Made by a program: the position numbers and the translations under genes. From Hominimerdicola alba (GTDB lineage: Bacteria > Bacillota > Clostridia > Oscillospirales > Ruminococcaceae): 64,000 nucleotides of DNA. Below, one piece after another: positions 7,907 to 16,708 of the stretch (position 1 is its first letter; every line of letters starts with the position of its first letter). The notes beneath the pieces are model-generated. The model was not told the DNA's origin. It worked only from the letters and a program-made list of their open reading frames with translations, and searched no databases. The stretch is from positions 1 through 64,000 of the forward strand of contig NZ_FOKQ01000002.1 in NCBI RefSeq assembly GCF_900112155.1, in the 5' to 3' direction.

Positions 7907-8832
7907 CGGATTTCAGACCTGAGGTGGCGGAGTTCAAACATTTTTCTGCGCCTTATATCAAAGATGATGCTTCGGTATCTAAGATAATGACACATATGCT
8001 GGTAGGGCTTATGCCTTCGCTGGTGCTTTCTGGGATACTCTTCGGCGGAAGGGCGCTGATGCTGACGGGTTTCTGTATACTTACATCGTTGCTGTGGGAA
8101 TGGCTGTTCTGCTTTGTGACGAAAAAGAAGAGCTCTACTGACGATCTTTCTGCGGCGGTGACGGGCATGATATTCGCTTTCATGCTTCCGTCGAACTTCC
8201 CGTTCTGGTGTGCAGTTGTCGGTACGCTTATGGCGATAGTTGTGTTCAAACAGCTTTTCGGCGGACTAGGCAGGAATATTTTCAATCCGGCTGTGGCGTC
8301 GAGACTTGTATGCTGGTTCCTGTTCCGTTCAGACTTCAGTAAATATCTTGAACCAGATGTAATTTCTGCAGATGTCGAAACTTTCGGCGAGGTATCTCTG
8401 CTGTCGGGTGTAGATGCTTACGGTGATATGTTCCTCGGCAGAGTTTGCGGAGGACTTGGTGAGGTATCTGTAATAGCACTGCTGACAGGCGCTTTCTACC
8501 TGCTTTCAACAAGAGTAATATCTCTTTATGAACCTATCGCTTTTCTGGGAACAGTATTCTGTTTCTCGGCGGCTGCAGGCAAGGACGGTGTATATCAGAT
8601 ACTTGCGGGCGGAACGGTGCTTGCGGCGTTCTTCCTTTGCAGTGACAGCGTGACTACTCCGACCACTACACTTGGCAAGATAATATTCGGTATACTTGCG
8701 GGCGGTCTGACCTGTGTGTTCAGGTTCTTTGCTCATATGCCGCAGGAGGGTATGCTGATAGCTATACTTATCTGCAATGTGCTGACGATAGTCATCGACA
8801 GGGTGACAGAGACCAGACCCGATAAACAATAA
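7903..8832 (+). CDS. rnfD: Rnf complex membrane subunit RnfD
   Basis: A 309-residue integral membrane protein of the NqrB/RnfD family. It has the N-terminal SAPYIKDDASVSKIM segment, many hydrophobic helices, the GGLGRNIFNPAVASR signature, and a DSVTTPTTTLGK segment corresponding to the covalent-FMN threonine region. It should form part of the ion-conducting membrane core with RnfA, E and G. The ATG overlaps the rnfC stop (ATGA), showing translational coupling. A strong terminator follows within 12 bases, so the operon ends here and the remaining Rnf genes must be elsewhere or absent. Confidence 0.92.
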   Translation: MTDFRPEVAEFKHFSAPYIKDDASVSKIMTHMLVGLMPSLVLSGILFGGRALMLTGFCILTSLLWEWLFCFVTKKKSSTDDLSAAVTGMIFAFMLPSNFPFWCAVVGTLMAIVVFKQLFGGLGRNIFNPAVASRLVCWFLFRSDFSKYLEPDVISADVETFGEVSLLSGVDAYGDMFLGRVCGGLGEVSVIALLTGAFYLLSTRVISLYEPIAFLGTVFCFSAAAGKDGVYQILAGGTVLAAFFLCSDSVTTPTTTLGKIIFGILAGGLTCVFRFFAHMPQEGMLIAILICNVLTIVIDRVTETRPDKQ

Positions 8833-8843
8833 ATAAAAATTTT

Positions 8844-8875
8844 ACCGACCTGCATGAAGCGGGTCGGTATTTTTA
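8844..8875 (+). terminator. terminator after rnfD
   Basis: ACCGACCTGC and GCGGGTCGGT form a 10-bp stem (one G-T pair) around ATGAA and are followed by ATTTTTAT. It lies 12 bases beyond the rnfD stop. Confidence 0.88.
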
Positions 8876-8949
8876 TACACTCAGGTCGTGTCGGATTCCG
8901 CCGAAGTTTTCAACATAAGACAGGATCATTTGTTGAAAAAAACGGCGTC

Positions 8950-9852
8950 TTACAAACTGCCAAGGAAATCCTTAACATACGTCTTGTAGCTTTCGGCATC
9001 TGTGAGAATAGATATCGCGTGTCCTGCCCCTGTTATGAAGTGTACCTCGCTTCTGCCCTTGGTGCGTGCCGCCATATCCTCGGAGTTTTTCGGCAGTATA
9101 AAGCTGTCTTCAGCGCCGTGAATAAAGAGTATGGGAACTTCATTATCATCGAGAGAGTCTATGGGGCGCATACTTTTCAGCGCATAGCCGTACCTTATAC
9201 GCGCTCCGATATCGGCAAGGTCAACGAGGAAAACAGGCACATGATATTTCTTATACGCCCCGCGCAGTACGTTGTCGATATCTGAAAAACCGCAGTCGGC
9301 AACGGCAAAATCAACCTCGGGGTGATATTTCATGGAAGTGACTGTGGAAGCCGCGCCCAGAGATTCGCCGTGGAGACCCAGCTGAGATATATCGCTGTAC
9401 CGCGAGCGGGTATCCTTTACAAGTTCGTAAATATCCTCGCCCTCGCGTATGCCGTAGGTGGTGAATGTGGGTTCGTTCTCGCCGTGTCCTCGCAGGTCGT
9501 AGATGATGCAGTTGTATCCCAGCTCAAGGTACATGGGTACGTATTTGAGCGACCCCATGCGGTTGTCGGTGTAGCCGTGGGACAGCAGAATATACTTGTC
9601 CGTCGGGGTGGGATTTTTCAGGAACTGTACGTGAAGTTCGTAGCCGTCAAAGCTTTCAACGGTATAATTCGTTTTTTCAAGGTTTTCGTAGAATGAGGTG
9701 TCATAATGTTCGGACTGCCACTGCATAGCCTCGTCGAGTGTCTGTCTTTTGCCTGTCATAACGAATGATGCCAGCCAGAGCATCAGTGCGAATGTCAGCA
9801 GAGGTACTGTGGCGGCTATGATTATCAGCAGTTTTCGGAGCTTCTTGTTCAT
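8950..9852 (-). CDS. membrane-anchored alpha/beta hydrolase
   Basis: A 300-residue protein with an N-terminal membrane helix (residues 8-32, preceded by KKLRK), placing the catalytic domain outside the membrane. The hydrolase core shows the oxyanion segment LLSHGYTDN, the nucleophile elbow GLHGESLGA (Ser164), a likely acid in IHGAEDSF (Asp249) and His278 in GAGHAIS. This type is common in Firmicutes and is annotated as serine aminopeptidase-like or acylglycerol lipase-like; the substrate is unknown. The start has AAGGAGG eight bases upstream. No partner gene is obvious. Confidence 0.87.
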   Translation of the reverse strand: MNKKLRKLLIIIAATVPLLTFALMLWLASFVMTGKRQTLDEAMQWQSEHYDTSFYENLEKTNYTVESFDGYELHVQFLKNPTPTDKYILLSHGYTDNRMGSLKYVPMYLELGYNCIIYDLRGHGENEPTFTTYGIREGEDIYELVKDTRSRYSDISQLGLHGESLGAASTVTSMKYHPEVDFAVADCGFSDIDNVLRGAYKKYHVPVFLVDLADIGARIRYGYALKSMRPIDSLDDNEVPILFIHGAEDSFILPKNSEDMAARTKGRSEVHFITGAGHAISILTDAESYKTYVKDFLGSL

Positions 9853-9916
9853 GTGTACCGACCTCCTTTATATCTATTATCTTATCACAGCGGCGCGGCT
9901 GTGTCAACGTACCGCA

Positions 9917-9950
9917 GAAAAAAGGCACACAGAGAGTATCTCCGCGTGCC
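9917..9950 (-). terminator. terminator of the small membrane protein gene
   Basis: On the minus strand GGCACGCGGAGA and the matching CTGTGTGCC pair around a short loop and are followed by seven Ts (complement of 9917-9923). Confidence 0.8.
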
Positions 9951-9985
9951 GATGTTTATGCTTTTTGAACTTTTGCCTTTGCGGT

Positions 9986-10165
9986 TCACAGGTGGAGTAC
10001 CGTGACCGCTGTGAATATCAGCAGTACTGCGGCGATAATGAGTATGATGCCTGTCCTTTGCAGACGCTTTGTGCGTTCTGCCCTATCCTGTTTTATCTTT
10101 TCAAGCTGAGTTGCTGCGTGTTCTTCTGCCTGTTTCATAAGGTCATTCTTATCGCTGCTGCTCAT
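9986..10165 (-). CDS. small single-pass membrane protein
   Basis: About 59 residues: a charged N-terminal helix (DLMKQAEEHAATQLEKIKQD) followed by one membrane span (GIILIIAAVLLIFTAVTVL) and a short tail, giving a probable N-in orientation. I do not recognise a family. Of three in-frame ATGs, the third (10165) has the best spacing, six bases after GGGGTG. A terminator follows the stop. Reality is supported by the ribosome site, the terminator and a clean amphipathic-plus-membrane pattern. Confidence 0.65.
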   Translation of the reverse strand: MSSSDKNDLMKQAEEHAATQLEKIKQDRAERTKRLQRTGIILIIAAVLLIFTAVTVLHL

Positions 10166-10201
10166 TATCATCACCCCGTTCCTGTGGTTTTGTTCACATG
10201 A

Positions 10202-11617
10202 TTATACGAGTAACTTTTTCCCTTTTACGTGTGCGGCTATCAGCGTGATATCGGAAATATTTACAGAACCGCTCCTGTTGACATCCGCTCTTTCTAACTT
10301 TTCGGAAGTGAGCAACTTTTTGCCCTTTACGTGTGCGGCTGTCAGTGTGATATCAGTGATATTTATAAAGCCGTCGCCGTTGACATCGCCTAGCTTGTAA
10401 GCGGATTTTTTTGCCTTTCCTATCTTGACGAAAGCTGCCGGTTCAGAGGCGCTGTCATAGATCGTATAAGTTCCCAAAAGTGAAGGAGTAGGCTCGGTGA
10501 CCATGCTGTCAGTAAGGTTGAATCCGCCTTCTCTGAAGAGGAGCGCAATTTTATTGCCTGTCGCTGTTATGTCCGAGTTGATAAATTCTATCGTGCCTGT
10601 GAGTGAGCCTATCGCCACATTGCCGGCAGCGGAGACCTTAGCGTTGTCAAATGTGAGTTTGCAGTTTTCGTTGCATATGCAGATCTCAATGTTTGAGCCT
10701 ATGGTCAGTGAGCCATCACCTGTTATGACGGTGTCACCGTAAAGGACGACGTATCCCTGTAACTCGATATCGTTGACGAGATCTATGGTGAGATCGGGTA
10801 CCATACTGTATATCAGTTCCTCGTCGGGTTCGTGTTCAATGTTTCCTGATATGCCGAGAACCCTGTGATCCGGGTCGTAGTAAAATTTTCCGTTTCCCAG
10901 GATATCATCACAGTTATCGGCTGTTACCAGTGTGCTGTCTATCCACAGATCGTAGGAGGGGATTATCCTGATGTCCTTGGCGTAGGACATATCTTTGTTG
11001 AATATTCCGCCTCCGCCGTATACTACATCGTCAGGTTTTGTTATGACGCATTTGAATAGTGATACGAAATCGAAGCCCTGCACTCCTGATTCTGTGCCGT
11101 GGACAGTGAGGAAAGAATTGTTCACGTAAATATCTTTTGTATCAGTTCCATAGCCGATTATGGGGTAAATGCCACTGACGTCCACATTGGCATTTTCGAT
11201 GGTCAGGGATGTTTCGTTATGTACAGCTATGGTATACGGCGAATCGTAGTTTTCAAGGGATAGTTTGCCTGCTCCGGTTATCGTTGTATCGGCATTAAAG
11301 TTGAATGTTCCTTTTAAATTTGAATCTCCGATAACGTTTACGGTAAGTCCGTCTATCTCGCTTTCTATTATCTGTGTGTTCTTTTCGCCGTAATCACCAT
11401 TTATGGTCAGTGTTTGCGTGCTTGGTTCATACCTGAATACGCCGTTTTCGAGTATGTCTTTACAGTTTGCCGAATTGACCTGAACATTATCTATTTTAAG
11501 ATCATAGAATCCTACGGCACCAGCTTTCAGTACCCATGCGGGAAGTCCCGAAAATGCGGTGGATGACAGCATTACAGCTGTTGAAAAAGATACTATCCGC
11601 TTCTTTAAAATACTCAT
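10202..11617 (-). CDS. secreted beta-helix-like protein with C-terminal dockerin
   Basis: About 471 residues. An N-terminal signal peptide (KKRIVSFSTAVMLSSTAFSG) is followed by two tandem modules of roughly 180 residues, beginning YDLKIDNVQVNSANCKDIL and YDLWIDSTLVTADNCDDIL. Each is rich in short beta-strand repeats ending in Asn/Asp turns, like right-handed beta-helix carbohydrate-binding proteins of Firmicutes. The C-terminal 65 residues form a type I dockerin with two calcium loops (DVNGDGFINITD and DVNRSGSVNISD), each followed by AAHVKGKKLL. It is therefore exported and probably binds a cohesin. ATG 11617 is preferred over GTG 11626 because AAAGGAG lies eight bases upstream. Confidence 0.85.
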   Translation of the reverse strand: MSILKKRIVSFSTAVMLSSTAFSGLPAWVLKAGAVGFYDLKIDNVQVNSANCKDILENGVFRYEPSTQTLTINGDYGEKNTQIIESEIDGLTVNVIGDSNLKGTFNFNADTTITGAGKLSLENYDSPYTIAVHNETSLTIENANVDVSGIYPIIGYGTDTKDIYVNNSFLTVHGTESGVQGFDFVSLFKCVITKPDDVVYGGGGIFNKDMSYAKDIRIIPSYDLWIDSTLVTADNCDDILGNGKFYYDPDHRVLGISGNIEHEPDEELIYSMVPDLTIDLVNDIELQGYVVLYGDTVITGDGSLTIGSNIEICICNENCKLTFDNAKVSAAGNVAIGSLTGTIEFINSDITATGNKIALLFREGGFNLTDSMVTEPTPSLLGTYTIYDSASEPAAFVKIGKAKKSAYKLGDVNGDGFINITDITLTAAHVKGKKLLTSEKLERADVNRSGSVNISDITLIAAHVKGKKLLV

Positions 11618-11711
11618 ATCAGACACTCCTTTCTGGATCGTTCAAAAATTTACTATATCGTTTACTTTGATTTTTTCAATGTCTGTTCTGCGAAAAAATT
11701 TGTTTGCAAAT

Positions 11712-11740
11712 ATTTTAACATATTTTTGAATAAATGTCAA
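11712..11740 (-). promoter_or_regulatory. promoter of the dockerin protein gene
   Basis: On the minus strand TTGACA (complement of 11735-11740), a 17-base spacer and TAAAAT (complement of 11712-11717). It predicts a leader of about 90 bases before the ATG at 11617. Confidence 0.75.
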
Positions 11741-11966
11741 TAATATTTGTGCGTTTTGTTTTTGTCTGCAAAAAGCTGGCAGAGAAAATGGTTTCAAAAA
11801 TATTTCAATTGGAAATATATGGCAAAATTATTAGTGAATATGGTATAAAATTAAATTATTTCTGCTTAACGAACTAATGTTTTCGTAAACGTTTAAGTTT
11901 CGTTGTAAAGTTGTTCAAAACAGGGGGGGTGAAATTATTAAAATGTGCAAAAATAATTAAAAGCAC
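11741..11966. other. AT-rich intergenic region between divergent genes
   Basis: The 440 bases between the dockerin gene and the cellobiose cluster contain no credible gene. They are AT-rich and hold the two outward promoters described separately and a 10-bp palindrome, TAAACGTTTA (11886-11895). The central CG resembles LacI-family operators, which often control sugar genes. Confidence 0.5.
11886..11895 (+). promoter_or_regulatory. possible LacI-type operator
   Basis: TAAACGTTTA is a perfect palindrome about 70 bases upstream of the promoter for the cellobiose cluster. The centred CG is typical of LacI-family sites. No LacI-family gene is in the window, so the regulator is unknown. Confidence 0.35.
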
Positions 11967-11995
11967 TTGAATAATCATACCAAGTGTGATATAAT
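11967..11995 (+). promoter_or_regulatory. promoter of the cellobiose cluster
   Basis: TTGAAT (11967-11972), a 17-base spacer and perfect TATAAT (11990-11995). The transcript leader then holds a 7-bp hairpin, AAGAGGG / CCCTCTT (12015-12036), just before the ribosome site. Confidence 0.78.
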
Positions 11996-12059
11996 GATTG
12001 CTATATGAGGTTACAAGAGGGTAAATGCGCCCTCTTACGCAAAGTGAGGAGAGTAAGAA

Positions 12060-13064
12060 GTGAATAAGATCGACTTGAATTATACGTTCAAGGGCAAAGA
12101 CTGCGTAAAGATGCAGTCGGGGAAATACACCGCTGTTATCGCCCCTTCAGTGGGTTCTTCGGTGTTGAGATTCAGAGATGACGAAAACGATTTGGAAATA
12201 TTTAAATTCCGTAAATTCATACCAATGAAAACGATTGAGGAACAGCGCGAGATATGGGGTCTGCCCACGCTTTATCTGCCTAACCGCTTCGATAAAGGCG
12301 TTCTCAAGACTTCCGATGCAGTTTACGAACTGCCGATAAATGAACCACTGTTTGATAATTTCATCCACGGCTGGGTACATAAGCGCGAACATGAGATAGA
12401 ATGCTATACCGAAGAAAACGGCAAATGCGTTCTGATAACCTCCTACGTTTTCGATAAGAATGACGAGATGTATCAGTACTTCCCGCTGGATTTCAAGATA
12501 TCCTACACATTCACCCTCTCTCCCGAAGGGCTGAGACAGGATATATATCTGACTTCAAATGCTGATAAGGCTCTGCCTGTTTCGATATGCACTCACACCT
12601 GTATAAATGCTCCGCTGAAAGACGGCGGAGATGAGGCTGATCTGAGACTCTGTGTTCCTGTGGGCGAAAAATGCGAGCTGAACAGGAGATGTCTGCCTAC
12701 CGAGAAGCTGCTGTCTCTGGCAGACTGGGACAAGGAGTACAAGAACGGCGAGAAAGTGCCCGTAGGTCAGCCCCTGGACAACGATATGTACACAGCTGTG
12801 ATGAACAGCTACAAAAACAAGCCTTTCAACGGCGTCATCGTAAAGGATACCAAGAGCGGTCATACTCTGCTAAACGAAGTATCCAAGGAATTCAGGTTCT
12901 GGAATATGTGGAACGACAACGGCGACAAGGGTTATTTCTGCCCCGAGCCCATGACTGCCATGATAAACTCCGCTAACCTTTCCCTCAGCGATGACATCAC
13001 AGGTTACTGTGAGCTGAAAAAGGGCGAGACCTTTAAATGCTGGCAGAGGTTCTATACCGAGTAA
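12060..13064 (+). CDS. aldose 1-epimerase-like (galactose mutarotase fold) protein
   Basis: A 334-residue protein that fits the galactose mutarotase superfamily: beta-sandwich pattern, an early GSSVLRF segment, His in IHGWVHKREHEI, and a late acidic FCPEPMTAMINSANL segment where the catalytic Glu of mutarotases lies. It probably interconverts anomers of a sugar. Its position directly upstream of cellobiose phosphorylase suggests glucose or cellobiose, but this is inference. It starts with GTG at 12060, with GAGGAG eight bases upstream. The following lipoprotein gene overlaps its 3' end by 28 bases, so the three genes look like one operon. Confidence 0.82.
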   Translation: MNKIDLNYTFKGKDCVKMQSGKYTAVIAPSVGSSVLRFRDDENDLEIFKFRKFIPMKTIEEQREIWGLPTLYLPNRFDKGVLKTSDAVYELPINEPLFDNFIHGWVHKREHEIECYTEENGKCVLITSYVFDKNDEMYQYFPLDFKISYTFTLSPEGLRQDIYLTSNADKALPVSICTHTCINAPLKDGGDEADLRLCVPVGEKCELNRRCLPTEKLLSLADWDKEYKNGEKVPVGQPLDNDMYTAVMNSYKNKPFNGVIVKDTKSGHTLLNEVSKEFRFWNMWNDNGDKGYFCPEPMTAMINSANLSLSDDITGYCELKKGETFKCWQRFYTE

Positions 13065-13840
13065 AAAAACTTTTTACGGCAGCAGCTGCGGCAGTTTTTG
13101 CACTGTCGGCATCAGGATGTGAGTGGGACGATGCGGAGATACCCGAAACGGGATCCGCGGCAGATAAACTGACCACGGATGATGAGATAGTCACGGAGGA
13201 GGAAAGTCTCACGGAAGTGGGATCGCAGACCACCGAAAAGGACGGCGCAATAACTATCGCGAAAGCTGTTTTTGAAAAATGGCTGGAAGTCCTTGCGGAG
13301 GGTGACAACGATACCGCCGATGAGATGATGACCGAAGACCTTAAAGGGGTCGCTCCGAGGTCAAGGCTGTTCAATGAATACTTTCCGGGCAAAGCGCGTA
13401 CAGAATACTTTGCGCCTGCGGGAGTATCCGAGGACGACGGCGTGACAACAGTAACACTCAGGGTAACGGTATACCCCGAAGACCTGCCATTCGGCAAGGT
13501 AAGTGCGGAGGTATCGGTACTGATAACGGCAGATGACAGCGGTAAGATAGACGAAGTTCGTGAGATAGGCACAGATGCCTCTGACGAAAAAACGCTTTAC
13601 CGCAATGCCTATATCGCTTACAATGCGGCTGCAGAGGTCTTTGATGAGATCGACCCTGTAACCGCCGCAGGTATGCACCATATGGGTGAAGGCTCTGACC
13701 TGACGGCAGCTGTCTGGAAAGAAATGCGTCCTGAGGGTGCTGAAAGTTTCAGCATAGCAGTTCGGGACAATAAATTAATGTATGTATGCTGGGGCTGCGG
13801 GGCTTATTCGCAGAGATACCCGAAGCCGAAGCAGGAATGA
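13037..13840 (+). CDS. lipoprotein of unknown function in the cellobiose cluster
   Basis: A 267-residue protein with a signal peptide ending in the lipobox LSASGC (Cys about residue 28), then an acidic Thr/Glu-rich linker and a roughly 180-residue globular domain. That domain contains two parts: AFEKWLEVLAEGDNDTADEMM, resembling the start of NTF2/DUF4878-like folds, and a later YRNAYIAYNAAAEVFDE stretch. No enzyme motif is visible. Its start overlaps the upstream mutarotase-like gene by 28 bases without a strong ribosome site, so it probably depends on coupling. It may help bind or sense cellodextrins at the membrane, but only the location suggests this. Confidence 0.75.
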   Translation: MLAEVLYRVKKLFTAAAAAVFALSASGCEWDDAEIPETGSAADKLTTDDEIVTEEESLTEVGSQTTEKDGAITIAKAVFEKWLEVLAEGDNDTADEMMTEDLKGVAPRSRLFNEYFPGKARTEYFAPAGVSEDDGVTTVTLRVTVYPEDLPFGKVSAEVSVLITADDSGKIDEVREIGTDASDEKTLYRNAYIAYNAAAEVFDEIDPVTAAGMHHMGEGSDLTAAVWKEMRPEGAESFSIAVRDNKLMYVCWGCGAYSQRYPKPKQE

Positions 13841-13906
13841 TATCATAGGATCTGTCCCCATGGGGCGGTGACTTAGTATAAAAATAATGGAAAGGTGGAA
13901 AAACCA

Positions 13907-16390
13907 ATGAAATTCGGAAAATTCGACGACGTGAACAAGGAATACGTCATCACCGAACCAAGAACTCCTTACCCTTGGATAAACTATCTGGGCTCTCAGG
14001 CGTTCTTCTCCCTCATATCCAACACAGCAGGCGGATACAGCTTCTACAAGGACGCAAGACTGAGAAGGATCACACGTTACCGTTACAACAACGTGCCGAT
14101 CGATATGGGCGGCAGATATTTCTATATCAACGATAACGGTACTGTATGGAACCCCGGCTGGTCACCTGTAAAGACTGAACTTGATGCTTACACCTGCCGT
14201 CACGGTATGGGCTACACTATCATCAAGGGTGAAAAGAACGGTCTGGAGGCTGAGGTTACATTCTTCGTACCTAACAACTACAACGGTGAGGTACAGAAGG
14301 TCGTTCTGACCAACAAGAGCGGCGCTGAAAAGTCTTTCAAGCTGTTCTCTTTTGCAGAGTGGTGTCTGTGGGACGCTCAGGATGACTGCACAAACTTCCA
14401 GAGAAACTTCTCAACAGGCCGTGTAGAGGTAGACGGCTCTGTTATCTATCATAAGACCGAGTACAGAGACAGACGCGATCACTACGCTTTCTACTCTGTA
14501 AACGACAGCATCGACGGCTATGATACCGACCGTGATTCTTTCATCGGTCTGTACAACGGCTTCAATGATCCTCAGGCTGTAATGGCTGGCAAGGCAACAG
14601 ATTCCTTCGCTGACGGCTGGTCGCCTATCGCTTCTCACTACAAGGAGATCACCCTTGCAGCAGGCGAGAGCAAGACCCTGATATTCGTTCTGGGTTATGT
14701 TGAGATGCCCGCAGATCAGAAGTTCGAGGCTGACGGCAAGACCATCAACAAGGTAAAGGCTAAGGCTATGATCGAGCAGTTCAACACTCCTGAAAAGGTT
14801 GACGCTGGTCTGGCAGAGCTGAAGGCTTCATGGGATGCTCTTCTCGGCATACTCAACGTTAATACTCCCGATGACAAGGTTGACCGTATGGTAAATATCT
14901 GGAACCAGTATCAGTGCATGGTTACATTCAACCTTTCACGTTCTGCTTCCTACTTTGAGTCAGGTATCGGCAGAGGCATGGGCTTCCGTGATTCCAACCA
15001 GGACGTTCTGGGCTTCGTTCACCAGATACCCGACAGAGCAAGAGAGCGTATCATCGATATCGCTTCTACTCAGCTTCCTGACGGCGGCTGCTATCACCAG
15101 TATCAGCCCCTCACCAAGAAGGGCAACTCCGATATCGGCGGCGACTTCTCCGATGACCCGCTGTGGATGATCCTCTCTGTTTCCGCATACATCAAGGAGA
15201 CAGGCGACTGGGGCATCCTGGATGAGATGGTTCCTTACGATAACGATGAATCCAAGGCACAGCCTATGCTGGATCACCTGAAGGTTTCCTTCTATCACAT
15301 TGTAAACAACCTTGGTCCTCACGGTCTGCCTCTCGCAATGCGTGCTGACTGGAACGACTGCATCAACCTGTCCTGCTACTCCGATACTCCCGGTGAGAGC
15401 TTCCAGACTTACACCAATCCCAAGTTCGCAGCTGAGGGCGGCTACTCCAAGGTAGCTGAGTCTGTAATGGTTGCAACTCTGTTCACATACGCAGGTCCTA
15501 ACTACGTATCTATCCTCAAGCATCTGGGCAAGGACGACGAAGCTGCCGCAGCTCAGGCTGAGATCGACAAGATGAAGAAGTGCATTATGGAATCTGCATG
15601 GGACGGCAACTGGTTCCTCAGAGCTTATGACGCTAACGGCGAGAAGATGGGCTCCAAGGAGTGCGAAGAGGGTCAGATATTCATCGAGCCTCAGGGCTTC
15701 GCTATCATGTCCGAGATCGGTAAGGAGCAGGGCGCTGACAAGAAGACTCTTGCAGCTATCGATGAAAGACTCAACACCAAGTTCGGTCTGGTACTCAACA
15801 ACCCCGCATTCTCCAAGTACTATATCCAGTACGGTGAGATCTCCACATATCCCGGCGGATACAAGGAGAACGCAGGTATCTTCACCCACAACAACGCATG
15901 GATAATCTGCGCTGCTGCTTACGCAGGTGAGGGTGATCAGGCATTCAAGTACTATTCCGAGATCGCTCCTGCTTTCACTGAGGAGACTTCTGATATCCAC
16001 AAGACCGAGCCTTACGTATACGGTCAGATGATCGGCGGTAAGGACGCAGGTTCCGATATCGGCAGACCCGGCAAGAACTTCGGTCAGGGCAAGAACTCCT
16101 GGCTGACAGGTACAGCTGCTTGGAATATGGTAGCTATATCTCAGTACATCCTCGGTGTACAGCCTGACTTCGATGGTCTGAAGATCGATCCTTCCATCCC
16201 TTCGGCTTGGGACGGCTTCAACATCACCAGAAAGTTCCGCGGCAACACCTACAACATCACCGTTAAGAACCCCGATCACGTATGCAAGGGTATCAAGTCG
16301 GTAACTGTTGACGGTACTAAGATCAACGGCAACGTAATGCCTGTATTCGAGGCTGATACTACTCACGAAGTTGAAGTAGTAATGGGCTGA
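13907..16390 (+). CDS. cbp: cellobiose phosphorylase (GH94)
   Basis: An 827-residue GH94 protein that begins [15 protein letters not shown] and carries the family blocks [55 protein letters not shown] and RADWNDC (about 479-485, holding the catalytic Asp). The C-terminus contains [14 protein letters not shown]. It splits cytoplasmic cellobiose with phosphate into alpha-glucose 1-phosphate and glucose, saving ATP. ATG 13907 is chosen over GTG 13895 because AAAGGTGG precedes it by seven bases and known homologues start at MKFGKFDD. The third codon position is strongly biased to a small codon set, as in highly expressed genes. Cellodextrin phosphorylase is the main alternative, but overall sequence favours cellobiose. 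Confidence 0.95.
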   Translation: MKFGKFDDVNKEYVITEPRTPYPWINYLGSQAFFSLISNTAGGYSFYKDARLRRITRYRYNNVPIDMGGRYFYINDNGTVWNPGWSPVKTELDAYTCRHGMGYTIIKGEKNGLEAEVTFFVPNNYNGEVQKVVLTNKSGAEKSFKLFSFAEWCLWDAQDDCTNFQRNFSTGRVEVDGSVIYHKTEYRDRRDHYAFYSVNDSIDGYDTDRDSFIGLYNGFNDPQAVMAGKATDSFADGWSPIASHYKEITLAAGESKTLIFVLGYVEMPADQKFEADGKTINKVKAKAMIEQFNTPEKVDAGLAELKASWDALLGILNVNTPDDKVDRMVNIWNQYQCMVTFNLSRSASYFESGIGRGMGFRDSNQDVLGFVHQIPDRARERIIDIASTQLPDGGCYHQYQPLTKKGNSDIGGDFSDDPLWMILSVSAYIKETGDWGILDEMVPYDNDESKAQPMLDHLKVSFYHIVNNLGPHGLPLAMRADWNDCINLSCYSDTPGESFQTYTNPKFAAEGGYSKVAESVMVATLFTYAGPNYVSILKHLGKDDEAAAAQAEIDKMKKCIMESAWDGNWFLRAYDANGEKMGSKECEEGQIFIEPQGFAIMSEIGKEQGADKKTLAAIDERLNTKFGLVLNNPAFSKYYIQYGEISTYPGGYKENAGIFTHNNAWIICAAAYAGEGDQAFKYYSEIAPAFTEETSDIHKTEPYVYGQMIGGKDAGSDIGRPGKNFGQGKNSWLTGTAAWNMVAISQYILGVQPDFDGLKIDPSIPSAWDGFNITRKFRGNTYNITVKNPDHVCKGIKSVTVDGTKINGNVMPVFEADTTHEVEVVMG

Positions 16391-16408
16391 TATACTTAGC
16401 TTAATCAA

Positions 16409-16436
16409 AAGAGCGGTCACGTACCGCTCTTTTTTG
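16409..16436 (+). terminator. terminator after cellobiose phosphorylase
   Basis: AAGAGCGGT and ACCGCTCTT pair around CACGT and are followed by TTTTTGTTT, 18 bases beyond the stop codon. Confidence 0.9.
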
Positions 16437-16439
16437 TTT

Positions 16440-16615
16440 GCCCCACCGCGGACGATATTCTGTCAGAAGTACCGTGTGACTTATTGGGGGAAAACCCCCT
16501 TTCCTAAAACTTCTAAAAGTCTTTGGAAAGGAGTCTGAGGGACAACCTTTCTTCAGAAAGGTTTCCCTCAGTGAACCACGCAGTACATTTGACAAAACAT
16601 CGTCCGCGGTGGGGC
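16440..16615. repeat. palindromic MITE-like element with 17-bp terminal inverted repeats
   Basis: GCCCCACCGCGGACGAT (16440-16456) is repeated perfectly in inverse orientation at 16599-16615. Inside lie a GGGGG/CCCCC hairpin (16486-16499), an inner stem GTAC..CGTG/CACGCAGTAC, and AACCTTTCTTCAGAAAGGTT (16544-16563). The last motif recurs, with a different centre, in the palindrome at 27809-27892. It fills the gap between the cbp terminator and the metG promoter and contains no gene. It looks like a small non-coding mobile or structured element. Confidence 0.7.
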
Positions 16616-16645
16616 AAAACAAACAGAGGATTCGGCAAAAAAGGC

Positions 16646-16674
16646 TTGCAATTGATTTTATAATGTGCTATAAT
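16646..16674 (+). promoter_or_regulatory. metG promoter
   Basis: TTGCAA (16646-16651), a 17-base spacer and TATAAT (16669-16674), about 35 bases before the metG start. Confidence 0.8.
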
Positions 16675-16708
16675 AGTATAGTGACATTCTTGACAGGAGG
16701 TCTTTTTT

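Noticed and set aside
14960-16420. A 486-residue open frame on the minus strand opposite cellobiose phosphorylase
   Set aside because: It is the mirror of a strongly codon-biased gene, has no ribosome site or family motif, and the plus-strand product is certain.
16440-16615. Possible riboswitch or T-box before metG
   Set aside because: The perfect terminal inverted repeats lie upstream of the metG promoter, so the element is not in the metG leader, and no T-box sequence is seen.
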